Shown: positions 1-10,420, counted from the stretch's first letter. The stretch: 64,000 nt of DNA from Streptomyces tagetis (GCF_018069565.1 NZ_JAGPNL010000005.1:372001-436000); one strand, 5' to 3'. Translations and numbers: made by a program. Notes: generated by a model not told the origin, from the sequence alone.

Positions 1-177
1 GGCGCGGGCGCGAACGCCGCCGTGTCGACGATCTGTCCGACACGGGAGTCTAGGGCCTGTTAAAGAGACGGTAAGCAGCCCGTCGGGACCCTTCGGGGCC
101 GGGGTGGGGTTTTCCTCAGGGCGGCCCGGCGGCCCACCTCATGGCGCGGTGGCGCGCGGCACGGCACGCTGGCACGT
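1..177. other. Upstream region, no gene recognised
   Basis: No convincing coding frame lies here; the sequence is the left edge of the window and leader of the first kinase gene. A C/G-rich stretch with a short T run (about 100-117) may form a weak hairpin, but no clear -10/-35 pair was found. It may hold the end of a terminator from a gene outside the window. Confidence 0.4.
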
Positions 178-1425
178 ATGACCGAACGCCACTCGACCTC
201 CCCCTTCGCCGGGTCCGCCGGGTCCGCCGGGTCCGCCGGGTCCGCCGGTAACACTGACGGCGGCGCGCTGCCGCCGGCCCGGCTCGCCTACGACGCGCAC
301 ACCTGGAGGGAGATCGCCCACCTGCTGGCGAACCTCCCGATGGCGCTGATCGGTTTCGTCTACACCATCACGATGGTGCTGGTCGGTTTCGGTCTGACGT
401 TCACGGTGATCGGTCTGCCGCTGCTGGCGGCGGGGCTGCTGGGGTCCCGGCAACTGGGCAAGCTGGAGCGGGCGCGGGCCCGGTCGCTGCTCGGGGTGCG
501 GGTGGAGGAGCCGAGCGCGGTACCGCTGCGGCGCGCGGGCGGTTTCCTGCCCCGGCTCTGGCTGGGGCTGAAGGACCCGGTGGGCTGGCGCACGGTGCTG
601 TACGACCTGATGCGGCTGCCGTGGGGCATCCTCACCTTCACGGTGACGCTCGTCTCGCTGTTCGTGCTCTGGCCGGTGCTGCCGTTCCTGGCGCGGGGTC
701 TGGCCAACGTGGACCGGGCGATGGTGCGGGCGCTGTTGTCGCCCTCGGACGAGCTGGAGCGGCGGATCGCCGAGCTGGAGTCGGACCGGGGCGTGGTGGT
801 GGACACCGCCGCCGCCGACCTGCGCCGTATCGAACGCGACCTGCACGACGGAGCCCAGGCCCGCCTGGTCAACCTGGCGATGGGGCTGGGTCTGGCCAAG
901 GAGAAGCTGCTGGAGGACCCGGACGCCGCGGCCCGGATGGTGGACGAGGCGCACGGCGAGGTGAAGCTCGCACTCCAGGAGCTGCGGGACCTGGCCCGGG
1001 GCATCCATCCCGCCGTCCTCACCGACCGCGGGCTCGACGCGGCCCTCTCCTCCGTCGCCTCCCGCTGCACCGTCCCCGTCTCCGTCACCGTCGACCTCGC
1101 CGAACGCCCCGCCGCCGCCATCGAGGGCATCGCCTACTTCACCGTCTCCGAACTCCTCCAGAACGTCAGCAAGCACAGCGGGGCGAGGACGGCCTCGGTG
1201 GAGGTGTGGCGTACGGAGGAACGGCTGCTGTTGCAGGTGGGCGACGACGGGCGCGGGGGCGCGCGGCTGGAGGGCGGTACCGGGATGCGCGGGCTCGCGG
1301 ACCGGCTGGGCGCGGTCGACGGGCTGTTCGTCGTCAGCTCGCCGGAGGGCGGTCCGACGGTGGTGACGGCCGAGCTGCCGTGGCGCGACCGCGTGGAGTC
1401 CGACGCGGCCCCCGCCGGCCACTGA
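178..1425 (+). CDS. Sensor histidine kinase with N-terminal Sensor domain (first of tandem pair)
   Basis: This 415-residue membrane kinase is of the NarL/LiaS-like class. After a short Gly-Ser-Ala repeat, two hydrophobic segments (about residues 45-95) and another near 140-165 make the membrane sensor. The HisKA_3 dimerisation box contains the phospho-accepting His223 in RDLHDGAQARL, and the ATPase domain shows the N box (LLQNVSKH) and a Gly box (GRGGARLEGGTGMRG). It would autophosphorylate and pass phosphate to a response regulator; the LuxR-type regulator two genes downstream is the obvious partner. The signal is unknown. The start ATG has only a weak ribosome site. The catalytic core is nearly identical in DNA to the next gene. 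Confidence 0.88.
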   Translation: MTERHSTSPFAGSAGSAGSAGSAGNTDGGALPPARLAYDAHTWREIAHLLANLPMALIGFVYTITMVLVGFGLTFTVIGLPLLAAGLLGSRQLGKLERARARSLLGVRVEEPSAVPLRRAGGFLPRLWLGLKDPVGWRTVLYDLMRLPWGILTFTVTLVSLFVLWPVLPFLARGLANVDRAMVRALLSPSDELERRIAELESDRGVVVDTAAADLRRIERDLHDGAQARLVNLAMGLGLAKEKLLEDPDAAARMVDEAHGEVKLALQELRDLARGIHPAVLTDRGLDAALSSVASRCTVPVSVTVDLAERPAAAIEGIAYFTVSELLQNVSKHSGARTASVEVWRTEERLLLQVGDDGRGGARLEGGTGMRGLADRLGAVDGLFVVSSPEGGPTVVTAELPWRDRVESDAAPAGH

Positions 1426-1714
1426 CGACCGGCCGCCGGCCCTCGCCGGACACCCGCACCACGTGACCCTGCGTCGGCCGACCGGCGGCCCGCCCCCGTC
1501 CCGCCCGCCCGGGACCGGGGCCTCCCGCACACGTGCCCCGCCACCCCCGCCACCCCCGCTCCCCCGCTCCCCCGCCCCCAAGGTGGGGAAAACCCCCCTC
1601 CCGAGACGCCGACGGGCTCCATGGCCCGACGGCCGCCGGAAGAGGAGGGTGAAGGCACGGCAGCACCGCCGCGAGGACCACGAGGACCGAGGACAGGGAA
1701 GAGGGACGGCGCCG

Positions 1715-3082
1715 ATGGCCACGGAGTACGGACAGGGTTACGGGCTCGGGAGCGGGTCCGGCCACGCCGGGGACCCCGGTGCGCGCCGGCACCTGCTGCC
1801 CGCCTGGTTGCGGGCGCCGTTCGAGGGGCGGAGCTGGCGGGAGTACGGGTACGTGCTGCTGAGCCTGCCGCTCGGCGTCCTCTTCTTCACGTACGCCGTC
1901 ACGATGGTGTCCCTCGGGGCGGGTCTGCTGGTGACGTTCCTGGGCGTGCCGGTGCTGGCGGCGGGGCTGGCCGGCTGCCGGGGGCTCGGGGCGCTGGAGC
2001 GGGCGCGGGCGCGCGCGCTGCTGGGTCTGCGGGTGGACGAGCCGGAGCCGCTGCGGGTGCGCAAGCCGGGCGCGATGGCCTGGATGGGGGCGGTCCTCAA
2101 GAGCGGCGCGTCCTGGCGGAGCCTGCTGTACGCGGTGGTGCAGTTCCCGTGGGCGGTGTTCTCGTTCTGCGTCGCGGTGACCTTCTGGTCGGTCGGCTGG
2201 ACGATGCTCACCTACCCGCTGTGGTTCTGGGTCTTCCCCGCCTACGCCGGCCAGGACGGCATCCAGCTCTACGGCGACGGGACGCACCAGGTGTACCTGG
2301 ACAACCCGTTCGAGGTCACCGTCACCGCGCTGGCCGGTCTGCTGGTCACGCTGGCGACCCCCTGGATCGTCCGGGCGCTGACGGCGGTGGACGGGCTGCT
2401 GGTGTACGGGCTGCTCGGCCCGTCGCCGCTGGCCACGCGCGTGGTGGAGCTGGAGTCGGACCGGGGCGTGGTGGTGGACACCGCCGCCGCCGACCTGCGC
2501 CGCATCGAACGCGACCTGCACGACGGAGCCCAGGCCCGCCTGGTCGGCCTGGCGATGGACCTCGGCCTGGCCAAGGAGAAGCTCCGGGAGGACCCGCACG
2601 CCGCCGCCCGCATGGTCGACGACGCCCACGGCGAGGTGAAGACCGCGCTCCAGGAGCTGCGCGATCTGGCCCGGGGCATCCACCCCGCCGTCCTCACCGA
2701 CCGCGGACTCGACGCGGCCCTCTCCTCCGTCGCCTCCCGCTGCACCGTCCCCGTCACCGTCACCGTCGACCTCACCGAACGCCCCGCCGCCGCCATCGAG
2801 GGCATCGCCTACTTCACCGTCTCCGAACTCCTCCAGAACGTCAGCAAGCACGCGCGTGCCGCGTCGGCCGCCGTCGACGTGTGGCGTGCGGAGGACCGGC
2901 TCCTGCTCCAGGTCGTGGACAACGGCGTGGGAGGTGCCCGCGTCAGTCCGGGGTCCGGTCTCGCGGGGCTGGCGGAGCGGCTCGGCGCGGTGGACGGCGT
3001 CCTCGTGGTGGACTCGCCGCCCGGCGGGCCGACCCGGGTGACGGCCGAGCTGCCCTGGCGGACCGAGCCGCTGCCACGCTGA
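1715..3082 (+). CDS. Sensor histidine kinase with Sensor domain (second of tandem pair)
   Basis: This 455-residue paralogue of the preceding kinase has the same layout but a longer membrane sensor part: hydrophobic segments lie near residues 45-85 and 140-230, with an extra aromatic segment after position 165 that the first kinase lacks. The phospho-accepting His is His269 in the same RDLHDGAQARL box; the N box is LLQNVSKHARA and the Gly box reads NGVGGARVSPGSGLAG. ATG 1715 is chosen because GAAGAGGG lies just upstream and the sensor domain starts soon after; the frame is open to 1463 but that leader is Pro/Arg-rich and unlike protein. Two kinases with one regulator suggests either partner switching or two inputs to one response. 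Confidence 0.87.
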   Translation: MATEYGQGYGLGSGSGHAGDPGARRHLLPAWLRAPFEGRSWREYGYVLLSLPLGVLFFTYAVTMVSLGAGLLVTFLGVPVLAAGLAGCRGLGALERARARALLGLRVDEPEPLRVRKPGAMAWMGAVLKSGASWRSLLYAVVQFPWAVFSFCVAVTFWSVGWTMLTYPLWFWVFPAYAGQDGIQLYGDGTHQVYLDNPFEVTVTALAGLLVTLATPWIVRALTAVDGLLVYGLLGPSPLATRVVELESDRGVVVDTAAADLRRIERDLHDGAQARLVGLAMDLGLAKEKLREDPHAAARMVDDAHGEVKTALQELRDLARGIHPAVLTDRGLDAALSSVASRCTVPVTVTVDLTERPAAAIEGIAYFTVSELLQNVSKHARAASAAVDVWRAEDRLLLQVVDNGVGGARVSPGSGLAGLAERLGAVDGVLVVDSPPGGPTRVTAELPWRTEPLPR

Positions 3083-3371
3083 CGCCGAGGAGACCGCCCC
3101 GGCCGGCGGGGTCCCCCTCCCCCGGGGACCCCGGCTCCGTACGAGCCAACCGGCGCCCCCGGCTCCGTACCAGCCGAAACCGGCCACCGAACGCCCGAAG
3201 CCGGACCGGCGTCCCGCTCCGCACCCCCCGCCCGTTGTCCTCGCACCGTCCGGCCCGCGATGCTGGAATGCTGGACCCGTCGCCCCCGGCGGTGGGTGGA
3301 CGCGGCGCGGGCCGCGTCGGCCGCCGGGCGGACGGAGCCGGGCTGTGGGGGACGTGATCGTGGAGGACAGG

Positions 3372-4031
3372 GTGCGAGTGGTCATCGCCGAGGACTCGGT
3401 GCTGCTCAGAGAGGGGCTGACCCGGTTGCTGACCGACCGGGGCCACGAGGTCGTGGCCGGGGTCGGGGACGGCGAGGCGCTGATCAAGACCATCACGGAG
3501 CTGGACGCCGACGGCATGCTGCCGGACGTGGTGGTGGCGGACGTACGGATGCCGCCGACCCACACCGACGAGGGCGTACGGGCCTCGGTGCAGCTCCGCA
3601 AGGCCCACCCGGAGCTGGGCGTGCTGGTGCTGTCCCAGTACGTCGAGGAGCGCTACGCCACCGAACTGCTCGCCGGCTCCAGCCGAGGGGTCGGCTACCT
3701 GCTCAAGGACCGGGTGGCCGAGGTGCGCGAGTTCGTGGACGCGGTGGTGCGCGTGGCGCGGGGCGGCACGGCGCTCGACCCGGAGGTGGTGGCGCAGCTC
3801 CTGGGCCGCAGCCGCAAGCAGGACGTGCTTGCCGGGCTGACCCCCCGGGAGCGGGAGGTGCTGGGGCTGATGGCGGAGGGCCGGACCAACTCGGCGGTCG
3901 CCCGGCAGCTCGTGGTGAGCGACGGCGCGGTGGAGAAGCACGTCAGCAACATCTTCCTGAAGCTGGGCCTGTCCCCGAGCGACGGCGACCACCGGCGGGT
4001 GCTGGCCGTCCTCACCTACCTCAGGTCCTGA
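3372..4031 (+). CDS. LuxR-family response regulator
   Basis: This protein of about 219 residues has an N-terminal receiver domain (IAEDSVLLREGL at the start; phospho-acceptor Asp in VVVADVRMPPTHTDEG) and a C-terminal LuxR-type helix-turn-helix (LTPREREVLGLMAEGRTN through VEKHVSNIFLKLGL). It should bind DNA after phosphorylation by one or both upstream kinases. GTG 3372 is preferred because GGAGG sits 5 nt before it and homologous regulators begin with this sequence; GTG 3345 is an in-frame alternative. It is separated from the second kinase by about 290 nt, so it may have its own promoter. Targets cannot be told from the sequence. Confidence 0.9.
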   Translation: MRVVIAEDSVLLREGLTRLLTDRGHEVVAGVGDGEALIKTITELDADGMLPDVVVADVRMPPTHTDEGVRASVQLRKAHPELGVLVLSQYVEERYATELLAGSSRGVGYLLKDRVAEVREFVDAVVRVARGGTALDPEVVAQLLGRSRKQDVLAGLTPREREVLGLMAEGRTNSAVARQLVVSDGAVEKHVSNIFLKLGLSPSDGDHRRVLAVLTYLRS

Positions 4032-4287
4032 AGCGCCGTCCGGGACCCCGCCGCCGCCCCGGTCCGCCGGGCCGCGCGCGGCGGCGGGGCCCCGGGCGGC
4101 GTCCCTGCGTGTGAGGCGCCGCGGCCCGCACCCGGGCCGGGTGGCCGGGCGGCGTGACCGGGGGCCCGCGCGCCGCGTCCATTCCTGCGAATGTCCACCG
4201 GAAGCCGGGCCTCTCGGACGTAGGGTTGATCCGGGCCGGTCGTGGAGGCCGGTCCTGGGACAGCCGCCTCTAGGGAGGTCCACTTCA

Positions 4288-6208
4288 GTGACCAGCCAGG
4301 TCAGCAGCCCAGCGGAGCAGGCCGACGGAACCGTCGTGGGAGAGCAGCGCAAACCGGTGGGGACGAAGGACGTCCGCCGGCTGGACCGGGTGATCATCAG
4401 GTTCGCGGGCGACTCGGGCGACGGTATGCAGCTCACCGGCGACCGCTTCACCTCGGACACGGCGTCCTTCGGGAACGACCTGTCGACGCTGCCGAACTTC
4501 CCGGCCGAGATCCGGGCCCCCGCCGGCACCCTGCCGGGGGTCTCGTCCTTCCAGCTCCACTTCGCCGACCACGACATCCTCACCCCGGGCGACGCGCCGA
4601 ACGTGCTGGTCGCCATGAACCCGGCCGCGCTCAAGGCGAACATCGGCGACATGCCGAGCGGCGCGGAGATCATCGTCAACACGGACGAGTTCACCAAGCG
4701 CGCATTGCAGAAGGTGGGTTACGCGGCCTCCCCGCTGGAGGACGGCTCGCTGGAGGCGTACCGGCTGCACCCGGTGCCGCTGACCACCCTGACGCTGGAG
4801 GCGCTCAAGGAGTTCGACCTCAGCCGCAAGGAGGCCGAGCGCAGCAAGAACATGTTCGCGCTGGGCCTGCTGAGCTGGATGTACCACCGGCCGACCGAGG
4901 GCACCGAGCGGTTCCTGAAGACGAAGTTCGCCAAGAAGCCGGACATCGCCGAGGCCAACATCGCCGCCTACCGGGCCGGCTGGAACTTCGGGGAGACCAC
5001 GGAGGACTTCGCCGTCTCCTACGAGGTGGCGCCGGCCTCGACGGCCTTCCCGCCCGGCGTCTACCGCAACATCTCGGGCAACCTGGCGCTGGCCTACGGC
5101 CTGATCGCCGCGTCCCGCCAGGCCGATCTGCCGCTCTTCCTCGGCTCGTACCCGATCACCCCGGCCTCGGACATCCTGCACGAGCTGTCCCGGCACAAGA
5201 ACTTCGGCGTGCGCACCTTCCAGGCCGAGGACGAGATCGCGGGCATCGGCGCGGCGCTCGGGGCGGCGTTCGGCGGTTCGCTGGCGGTGACGACGACGTC
5301 CGGGCCGGGGGTCGCGCTCAAGAGCGAGACGATCGGGCTCGCCGTCTCGCTGGAGCTGCCGCTGCTGGTCGTGGACATCCAGCGCGGCGGCCCCTCCACC
5401 GGCCTGCCCACCAAGACCGAGCAGGCCGACCTGCTCCAGGCGATGTACGGGCGCAACGGCGAGGCGCCGGTCCCGGTCGTCGCCCCGCGCACCCCGGCCG
5501 ACTGCTTCGACGCGGCGCTGGAGGCGGCCCGGATCGCCCTGACGTACCGGACCCCGGTCTTCCTGCTCTCCGACGGCTACCTGGCCAACGGCTCCGAGCC
5601 CTGGCGCGTGCCCGAGCCGGACGAGCTGCCGGACCTCTCGGTGCGGTTCGCGCGGACGCCGAACCACACCCTGGAGGACGGCACCGAGGTCTTCTGGCCG
5701 TACAAGCGCGACCCCGAGACGCTGGCCCGCCCCTGGGCGGTGCCCGGCACGCCGGGCCTGGAGCACCGCATCGGCGGCATCGAGAAGCAGGACGGCACGG
5801 GGAACATCTCCTACGACCCGGCCAACCACGACTTCATGGTCCGCACCCGGCAGGCCAAGGTCGACGGCGTCGACGTCCCCGACGTCGAGGTCGACGACCC
5901 GGACGGCGCCCGCACCCTCGTGCTGGGCTGGGGCTCGACCTACGGCCCCGTCACCGCCGCCGTGCGCAGGCTGCGCGCCGCCGGCGAGCCCATCGCCCAG
6001 GCCCACCTGCGCCACCTCAACCCCTTCCCGCGCAACCTCGGCGAGGTCCTGCGCCGGTACGACAGGGTGGTGGTCCCGGAGATGAACCTCGGCCAGCTCG
6101 CCCTGCTGGTCCGGGCGAGGTACCTGGTCGACGCCCGCTCGTACCACCAGGTCAACGGGATGCCGTTCAAGGCGGAGCAGCTCGCCGCGGTCCTGAAGGA
6201 GGCCATCG

Positions 6209-6216
<8 letters not shown>
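4288..6216 (+). CDS. korA: 2-oxoacid:ferredoxin oxidoreductase, alpha/gamma fused subunit
   Basis: This 642-residue subunit of a thiamine-diphosphate enzyme oxidises 2-oxoglutarate (or a related 2-oxoacid) to the CoA thioester and reduces ferredoxin. The N-terminal gamma domain carries GDSGDGMQLTGDRF, and the alpha (pyrimidine-binding) domain starts near GSYPITPASDILHEL and contains the Glu of FQAEDEIAGIGAALGAAFGG and RGGPSTGLPTKTEQADL. Start GTG 4288 has AGGGAGG 9 nt upstream. A TAGGGT hexamer at 4221-4226 may be the -10 of its promoter. The stop overlaps korB by 8 nt, so the two are translated together. It resembles the oxygen-tolerant Kor of actinobacteria, which serves as a ferredoxin-linked alternative to 2-oxoglutarate dehydrogenase. 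Substrate is inferred. Confidence 0.92.
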
Positions 6217-7288
<1,072 letters not shown>

Positions 7289-7301
7289 GCGCGGCGGCGG
7301 T

Positions 7302-7700
7302 TCACGAGGCCCGGGGCGTCGCGTCCCGGGCCTCGTCGTAGGCCCGGCGGGCCCGGTCCACGTCGGCCATCCGCCGCTCGGTCCACCGGGCGAGCGCCCG
7401 CACCTGGTGGGCGGCCTCGCGGCCGAGGGGGGTGAGGGAGTAGTCGACGCGGGGCGGGATGACCGGGTGGGCCTCGCGGTGGACCAGTCCGTCGCGCTCC
7501 AGGGTCTGGAGGGTCTGGGTGAGCATCTTCTCGCTCACCTCGCGGCCGGTCCGGCCGACCGCCCGGCGCAGCTCGCCGAAGCGCAGCCCCCGCTCCAGCA
7601 GCTCGATCAGCACCAGCACGCCCCAGCGGCTGGTGACGTGCTCCAGGACGAGCCGGTACGGGCAGAGCGCCTCGCCGGCGCGCGGGTCACTTACGGCCAT
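7302..7700 (-). CDS. HxlR-family transcriptional regulator
   Basis: This 132-residue winged helix-turn-helix protein has the HxlR layout: a cysteine near the N-terminus (GEALCPYRLVLEHV), the wHTH (WGVLVLIELLERGLRFGELRRAVG, then SEKMLTQTLQTLERDGLV), and the wing VDYSLTPLGREAA. HxlR proteins often sense electrophiles or redox state through that cysteine and control a divergent reductase gene. The divergent NAD(P)-binding oxidoreductase fits this. The shared 92-nt intergenic region contains direct and inverted repeats that are the likely operator. Confidence 0.9.
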   Translation of the reverse strand: MAVSDPRAGEALCPYRLVLEHVTSRWGVLVLIELLERGLRFGELRRAVGRTGREVSEKMLTQTLQTLERDGLVHREAHPVIPPRVDYSLTPLGREAAHQVRALARWTERRMADVDRARRAYDEARDATPRAS

Positions 7701-7792
7701 GTGGGTACCTTACTCAAAAGTGGGTACTTACTTTTGGAAAGCGCCCCTCCTAGGGTCGGAGACACCGCATCCTCCCTAGGAGTCCCCTCACC
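7701..7792. promoter_or_regulatory. Divergent promoter/operator between HxlR regulator and reductase
   Basis: Two direct repeats begin at 7701 and 7720 (GTGGGTACCTTACT and GTGGGTACTTACTT, one nucleotide apart in phase), and a 7-bp inverted repeat CAAAAGT (7715-7721) / ACTTTTG (7730-7736) overlaps them. A TAGGGT hexamer at 7751-7756 is a plausible -10 for the reductase gene, with TTACTT (7728-7733) 17 nt upstream at the -35 position, so a bound regulator would block it. AGGAG near 7778 is the ribosome site of the reductase. The assignment to HxlR is inferred from position. Confidence 0.6.
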
Positions 7793-8722
7793 ATGAGCAC
7801 CCCGAGCAGCCCTACGAACCTCTCGAACCCCACGAGCCCCACGAGCCCCACGAGCCCCACGAGCCCCACGAGCATCGTCGTCACCGGAGCCACCGGACAC
7901 CTCGGCCGCCACGTCGTGGACCAGTTGCTGGAGAAGGTGCCCGCCGACCGGGTCACCGCCGTCGTCCGCGACGCCGGCAAGGGCGCGGACCTCGCCGCCC
8001 GGGGGGTGCGCCTCGCGGTCGCCGACTACGACGCCCCGGAGACCTTCGAGGGCCTGTTCGCGCCCGGCGACCGGGTGCTGCTCATCTCCGGCAACGAGGT
8101 CGGCGGGGACCGCCCCCGGCAGCACGCCACGGTGATCGACGCCGCCCGCGCCGCCGGGGTCGCCCTGCTCGCCTACACCAGCGCGCCCGCCTCCCTCACC
8201 GCCGCGCTCGCCGACGACCACCGCGCCACCGAGGAGGCGCTGACCGCCTCCGGCGTCCCGTACGTCCTGCTGCGCAACGGCTGGTACCACGAGAACTACA
8301 CCGAGCGCCTCGCCCCGGTCCTGGAGCACGGCGCGGTGGTGCACGCGGCCGGCGAGGGCCGGATCTCCTCCGCCTCCCGCGCCGACTACGCGGCGGCGGC
8401 CGTCGCCGTGCTGACCGGCGAGGGCCACGAGAACCGCGCCTACGAACTGGGCGGCGACACCGCCTGGGACTTCGCCGAGTACGCCGCCGAGCTGAGCCGG
8501 CAGACCGGCCGCGAGATCGTCGCCACCCCGGTCTCCGTCGAGGCGTACACCGGCATCCTGGCCGGGGCCGGGCTGCCCGCGCCGCTGGCCGCCGTCCTCG
8601 CGGGCGTGGACGCCTCCATCGAGAAGGGCGAACTGGTCGTCACCACCGGCGACCTCTCCCGGCTGGCCGGCCGCCCCACCACCCCGCTCGCGGAGGCGGT
8701 CCGGGAGGCCCTCGCCGACTGA
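7793..8722 (+). CDS. NAD(P)H-binding SDR-type oxidoreductase (NmrA/QOR2-like)
   Basis: This 309-residue atypical short-chain reductase begins, after a low-complexity N-terminus, with the Rossmann motif VTGATGHLGRHVVDQLL, followed by a second strand ending ADYDAPETFEGLFAPGDRVLLISGNEVG. The fold resembles the NmrA/quinone oxidoreductase 2 group, which reduce quinones or sense NAD(P). The first ~22 residues consist of Thr-Ser-Pro repeats coded by near-identical 9-bp units (7817-7870), so an internal start is possible, but AGGAG lies correctly before ATG 7793. It is divergent from and probably repressed by the HxlR regulator. Confidence 0.87.
   Translation: MSTPSSPTNLSNPTSPTSPTSPTSPTSIVVTGATGHLGRHVVDQLLEKVPADRVTAVVRDAGKGADLAARGVRLAVADYDAPETFEGLFAPGDRVLLISGNEVGGDRPRQHATVIDAARAAGVALLAYTSAPASLTAALADDHRATEEALTASGVPYVLLRNGWYHENYTERLAPVLEHGAVVHAAGEGRISSASRADYAAAAVAVLTGEGHENRAYELGGDTAWDFAEYAAELSRQTGREIVATPVSVEAYTGILAGAGLPAPLAAVLAGVDASIEKGELVVTTGDLSRLAGRPTTPLAEAVREALAD
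7817..7870 (+). repeat. 9-bp tandem repeat inside reductase N-terminus
   Basis: Units close to ACGAGCCCC (Thr-Ser-Pro) are repeated about six times in frame at the start of the reductase gene. Being a multiple of three, expansion or contraction would change only a disordered tail. Confidence 0.7.
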
Positions 8723-8765
8723 GCGCCCCCGCGTGCGTCCGGCGCACCCCCGTACGCTCCCACAG

Positions 8766-8807
8766 CCCCCTGTCATGACCGTAGGGCACCACGGGTATGA
8801 CAGGGGG
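8766..8807. terminator. Inverted repeat between reductase and rarD-like genes
   Basis: A perfect 11-bp arm CCCCCTGTCAT (8766-8776) pairs with ATGACAGGGGG (8797-8807) around a 20-nt loop, 44 nt after the reductase stop. There is no T run, as is usual in this GC-rich background, so it may be a factor-independent stop of the reductase transcript; an operator for the next gene is the alternative. Confidence 0.5.
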
Positions 8808-8878
8808 CCGGGGGCGGCGCTACCTTCGTTCGTGGCATGCGTCCGTACCCGTGTGTCGGTGGCGAGAGGGAGGTGCCC

Positions 8879-10000
8879 GTGGCCGGGTCGTCCAGGAGTG
8901 AACAGCGAATAGGTCTGCTGAACGGCGTCGCGGCATACGGGATGTGGGGGCTCGTCCCCCTCTTCTGGCCCGTGCTCAAGCCCGCGGGCGCCGCGGAGGT
9001 CCTGGCCCACCGGATGGTGTGGTCCCTCGGCTTCGTCGCCGTCGCCCTGCTCGTCGTCCGGCGCTGGGCCTGGGCCGGCGAACTGCTGCGGCAGCCGCGC
9101 AAGCTGGGCCTGTCCGCCGTCGCCGCCGCGGTCATCACCGTGAACTGGGGCGTCTACATCTGGTCGGTGAACAACGGCCACGTCGTCGAGGCGTCGCTCG
9201 GCTACTTCATCAACCCGCTGGTGACGATAGCCCTCGGCGTGCTGCTCCTGAAGGAACGGCTGCGGCCCCTGCAATGGGCGGCGGTCGGGACCGGGTGCGC
9301 GGCCGTGATCGTGCTCACCATCGGCTTCGGCCGGCCGCCCTGGATCTCGCTCTGCCTCGCCTTCTCCTTCGGCACGTACGGGCTGGTGAAGAAGAAGGTC
9401 AACCTCGGCGGGGTCGAGTCGCTCGCCGCCGAGACCGCCATCCAGTTCCTGCCCGCCCTCGGCTACCTGCTCTGGCTCGGCGCGTCCGGCGGGTCGACCT
9501 TCACCACCGAGGGCACGGGCCACGCCCTGCTGCTCGCCTCGACCGGCATCGTCACCGCCCTGCCGCTGGCCTGCTTCGGCGCGGCGGCGATCCGGGTGCC
9601 GCTGTCCACGCTGGGCCTGCTCCAGTACCTGGCGCCGGTCTTCCAGTTCACGCTCGGCGTCTTCTACTTCCGCGAGGCGATGCCGACCGAGCGCTGGGCC
9701 GGGTTCGCGCTGGTCTGGGTGGCGCTGACCGTGCTCACCTGGGAGGCCCTGCACACCGCCCGCCGCTCGGCACGGACCCTGGCGGAACGGCTGGAGGGAC
9801 CCGGCGGGGCGGTCCTGCCCGGAGGCCCGGGTGGCGCGGCCCGCGAGGCGGGGATCGTGGCGTCGGGGACGACGGGGGCGGCCGAGCCCGCCACGGAGGC
9901 GGGGGCCGCTTCGGGGGTGACGGCCGCTTCGGGTGCCGCGCCCGCCCCGGGCGGCTGCCCCGGACCCGACCCGCTCGACGCCCCGGCTGTGAAGCCGTAG
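8879..10000 (+). CDS. rarD: RarD-type EamA permease
   Basis: This 373-residue inner-membrane protein of the drug/metabolite transporter superfamily has about ten membrane helices in two EamA repeats. Typical RarD stretches are GVAAYGMWGLVPLFWPVLK near the N-terminus, EVLAHRMVWSL, and WGVYIWSVNNGHVVEASLGYF in helix 4. Its transport substrate is not established for the family. GTG 8879 is chosen because GGGAGG lies 5 nt upstream; ATG 8837 would add 14 residues. The last ~75 residues (from about 9780) are an Ala/Gly/Pro tail beyond the usual family length, which probably lies in the cytoplasm. Confidence 0.87.
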   Translation: MAGSSRSEQRIGLLNGVAAYGMWGLVPLFWPVLKPAGAAEVLAHRMVWSLGFVAVALLVVRRWAWAGELLRQPRKLGLSAVAAAVITVNWGVYIWSVNNGHVVEASLGYFINPLVTIALGVLLLKERLRPLQWAAVGTGCAAVIVLTIGFGRPPWISLCLAFSFGTYGLVKKKVNLGGVESLAAETAIQFLPALGYLLWLGASGGSTFTTEGTGHALLLASTGIVTALPLACFGAAAIRVPLSTLGLLQYLAPVFQFTLGVFYFREAMPTERWAGFALVWVALTVLTWEALHTARRSARTLAERLEGPGGAVLPGGPGGAAREAGIVASGTTGAAEPATEAGAASGVTAASGAAPAPGGCPGPDPLDAPAVKP

Positions 10001-10234
10001 CACCGTCGTGCCGCAGTGCCCTCGTCGACGCCCCGGACCGGACCCGTACGCCCAGGCCAGCTATTCGCGTTGTCGGGTACGGATCTTGAGTTGCGGCCGT
10101 ACCCGCTGGAGCCCCCGGACGCGGGAAGCCCCCGACTACGACCACCCAGCACGGGCAGCCAGAAGCCCCACCCACGCGCCTCGGGGAAAAAGCGCGGCGG
10201 AACGGGGCTCGTTCTGGAGGTGCCTTCAAGGGCA

Positions 10235-10420
10235 TCAGTCCTGGTCCGCATCCAGACACTCAGGACATGTGACGGCTCGCTGCCACTCGGCCACCTCGCC
10301 GGCGGCGCCGCATGCCGGCTTTGCCTCGCTGAGCCGGTGAACGGTCAGCACGTCGTCCCCGACCGTGCCCGTCAGTTCGCCAGTGGGCGCCAGGAGGTCA
10401 CCGTCATCGGTCGTGGTCAC
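10235..10420 (-). CDS. Small cysteine-containing protein, unknown function
   Basis: This 61-residue acidic protein starts at GTG 10420, which overlaps the TGA of the upstream small gene in a GTGA junction, a sign of real translational coupling. It carries PACG near residue 35 and CPEC near the C-terminus, a possible metal-binding pair, and otherwise looks soluble. No family was recognised. It lies in an AT-richer insert and is transcribed away from the HTH-TPR regulator gene. A GTG at 10429 is an alternative start. Confidence 0.5.
   Translation of the reverse strand: MTTTDDGDLLAPTGELTGTVGDDVLTVHRLSEAKPACGAAGEVAEWQRAVTCPECLDADQD

Noticed and set aside
10001..10234. A tRNA or attachment site at the left edge of the insert
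   Set aside because: No cloverleaf or CCA-like end could be folded, and no matching direct repeat was found on the right edge near 14.65-14.79 kb.
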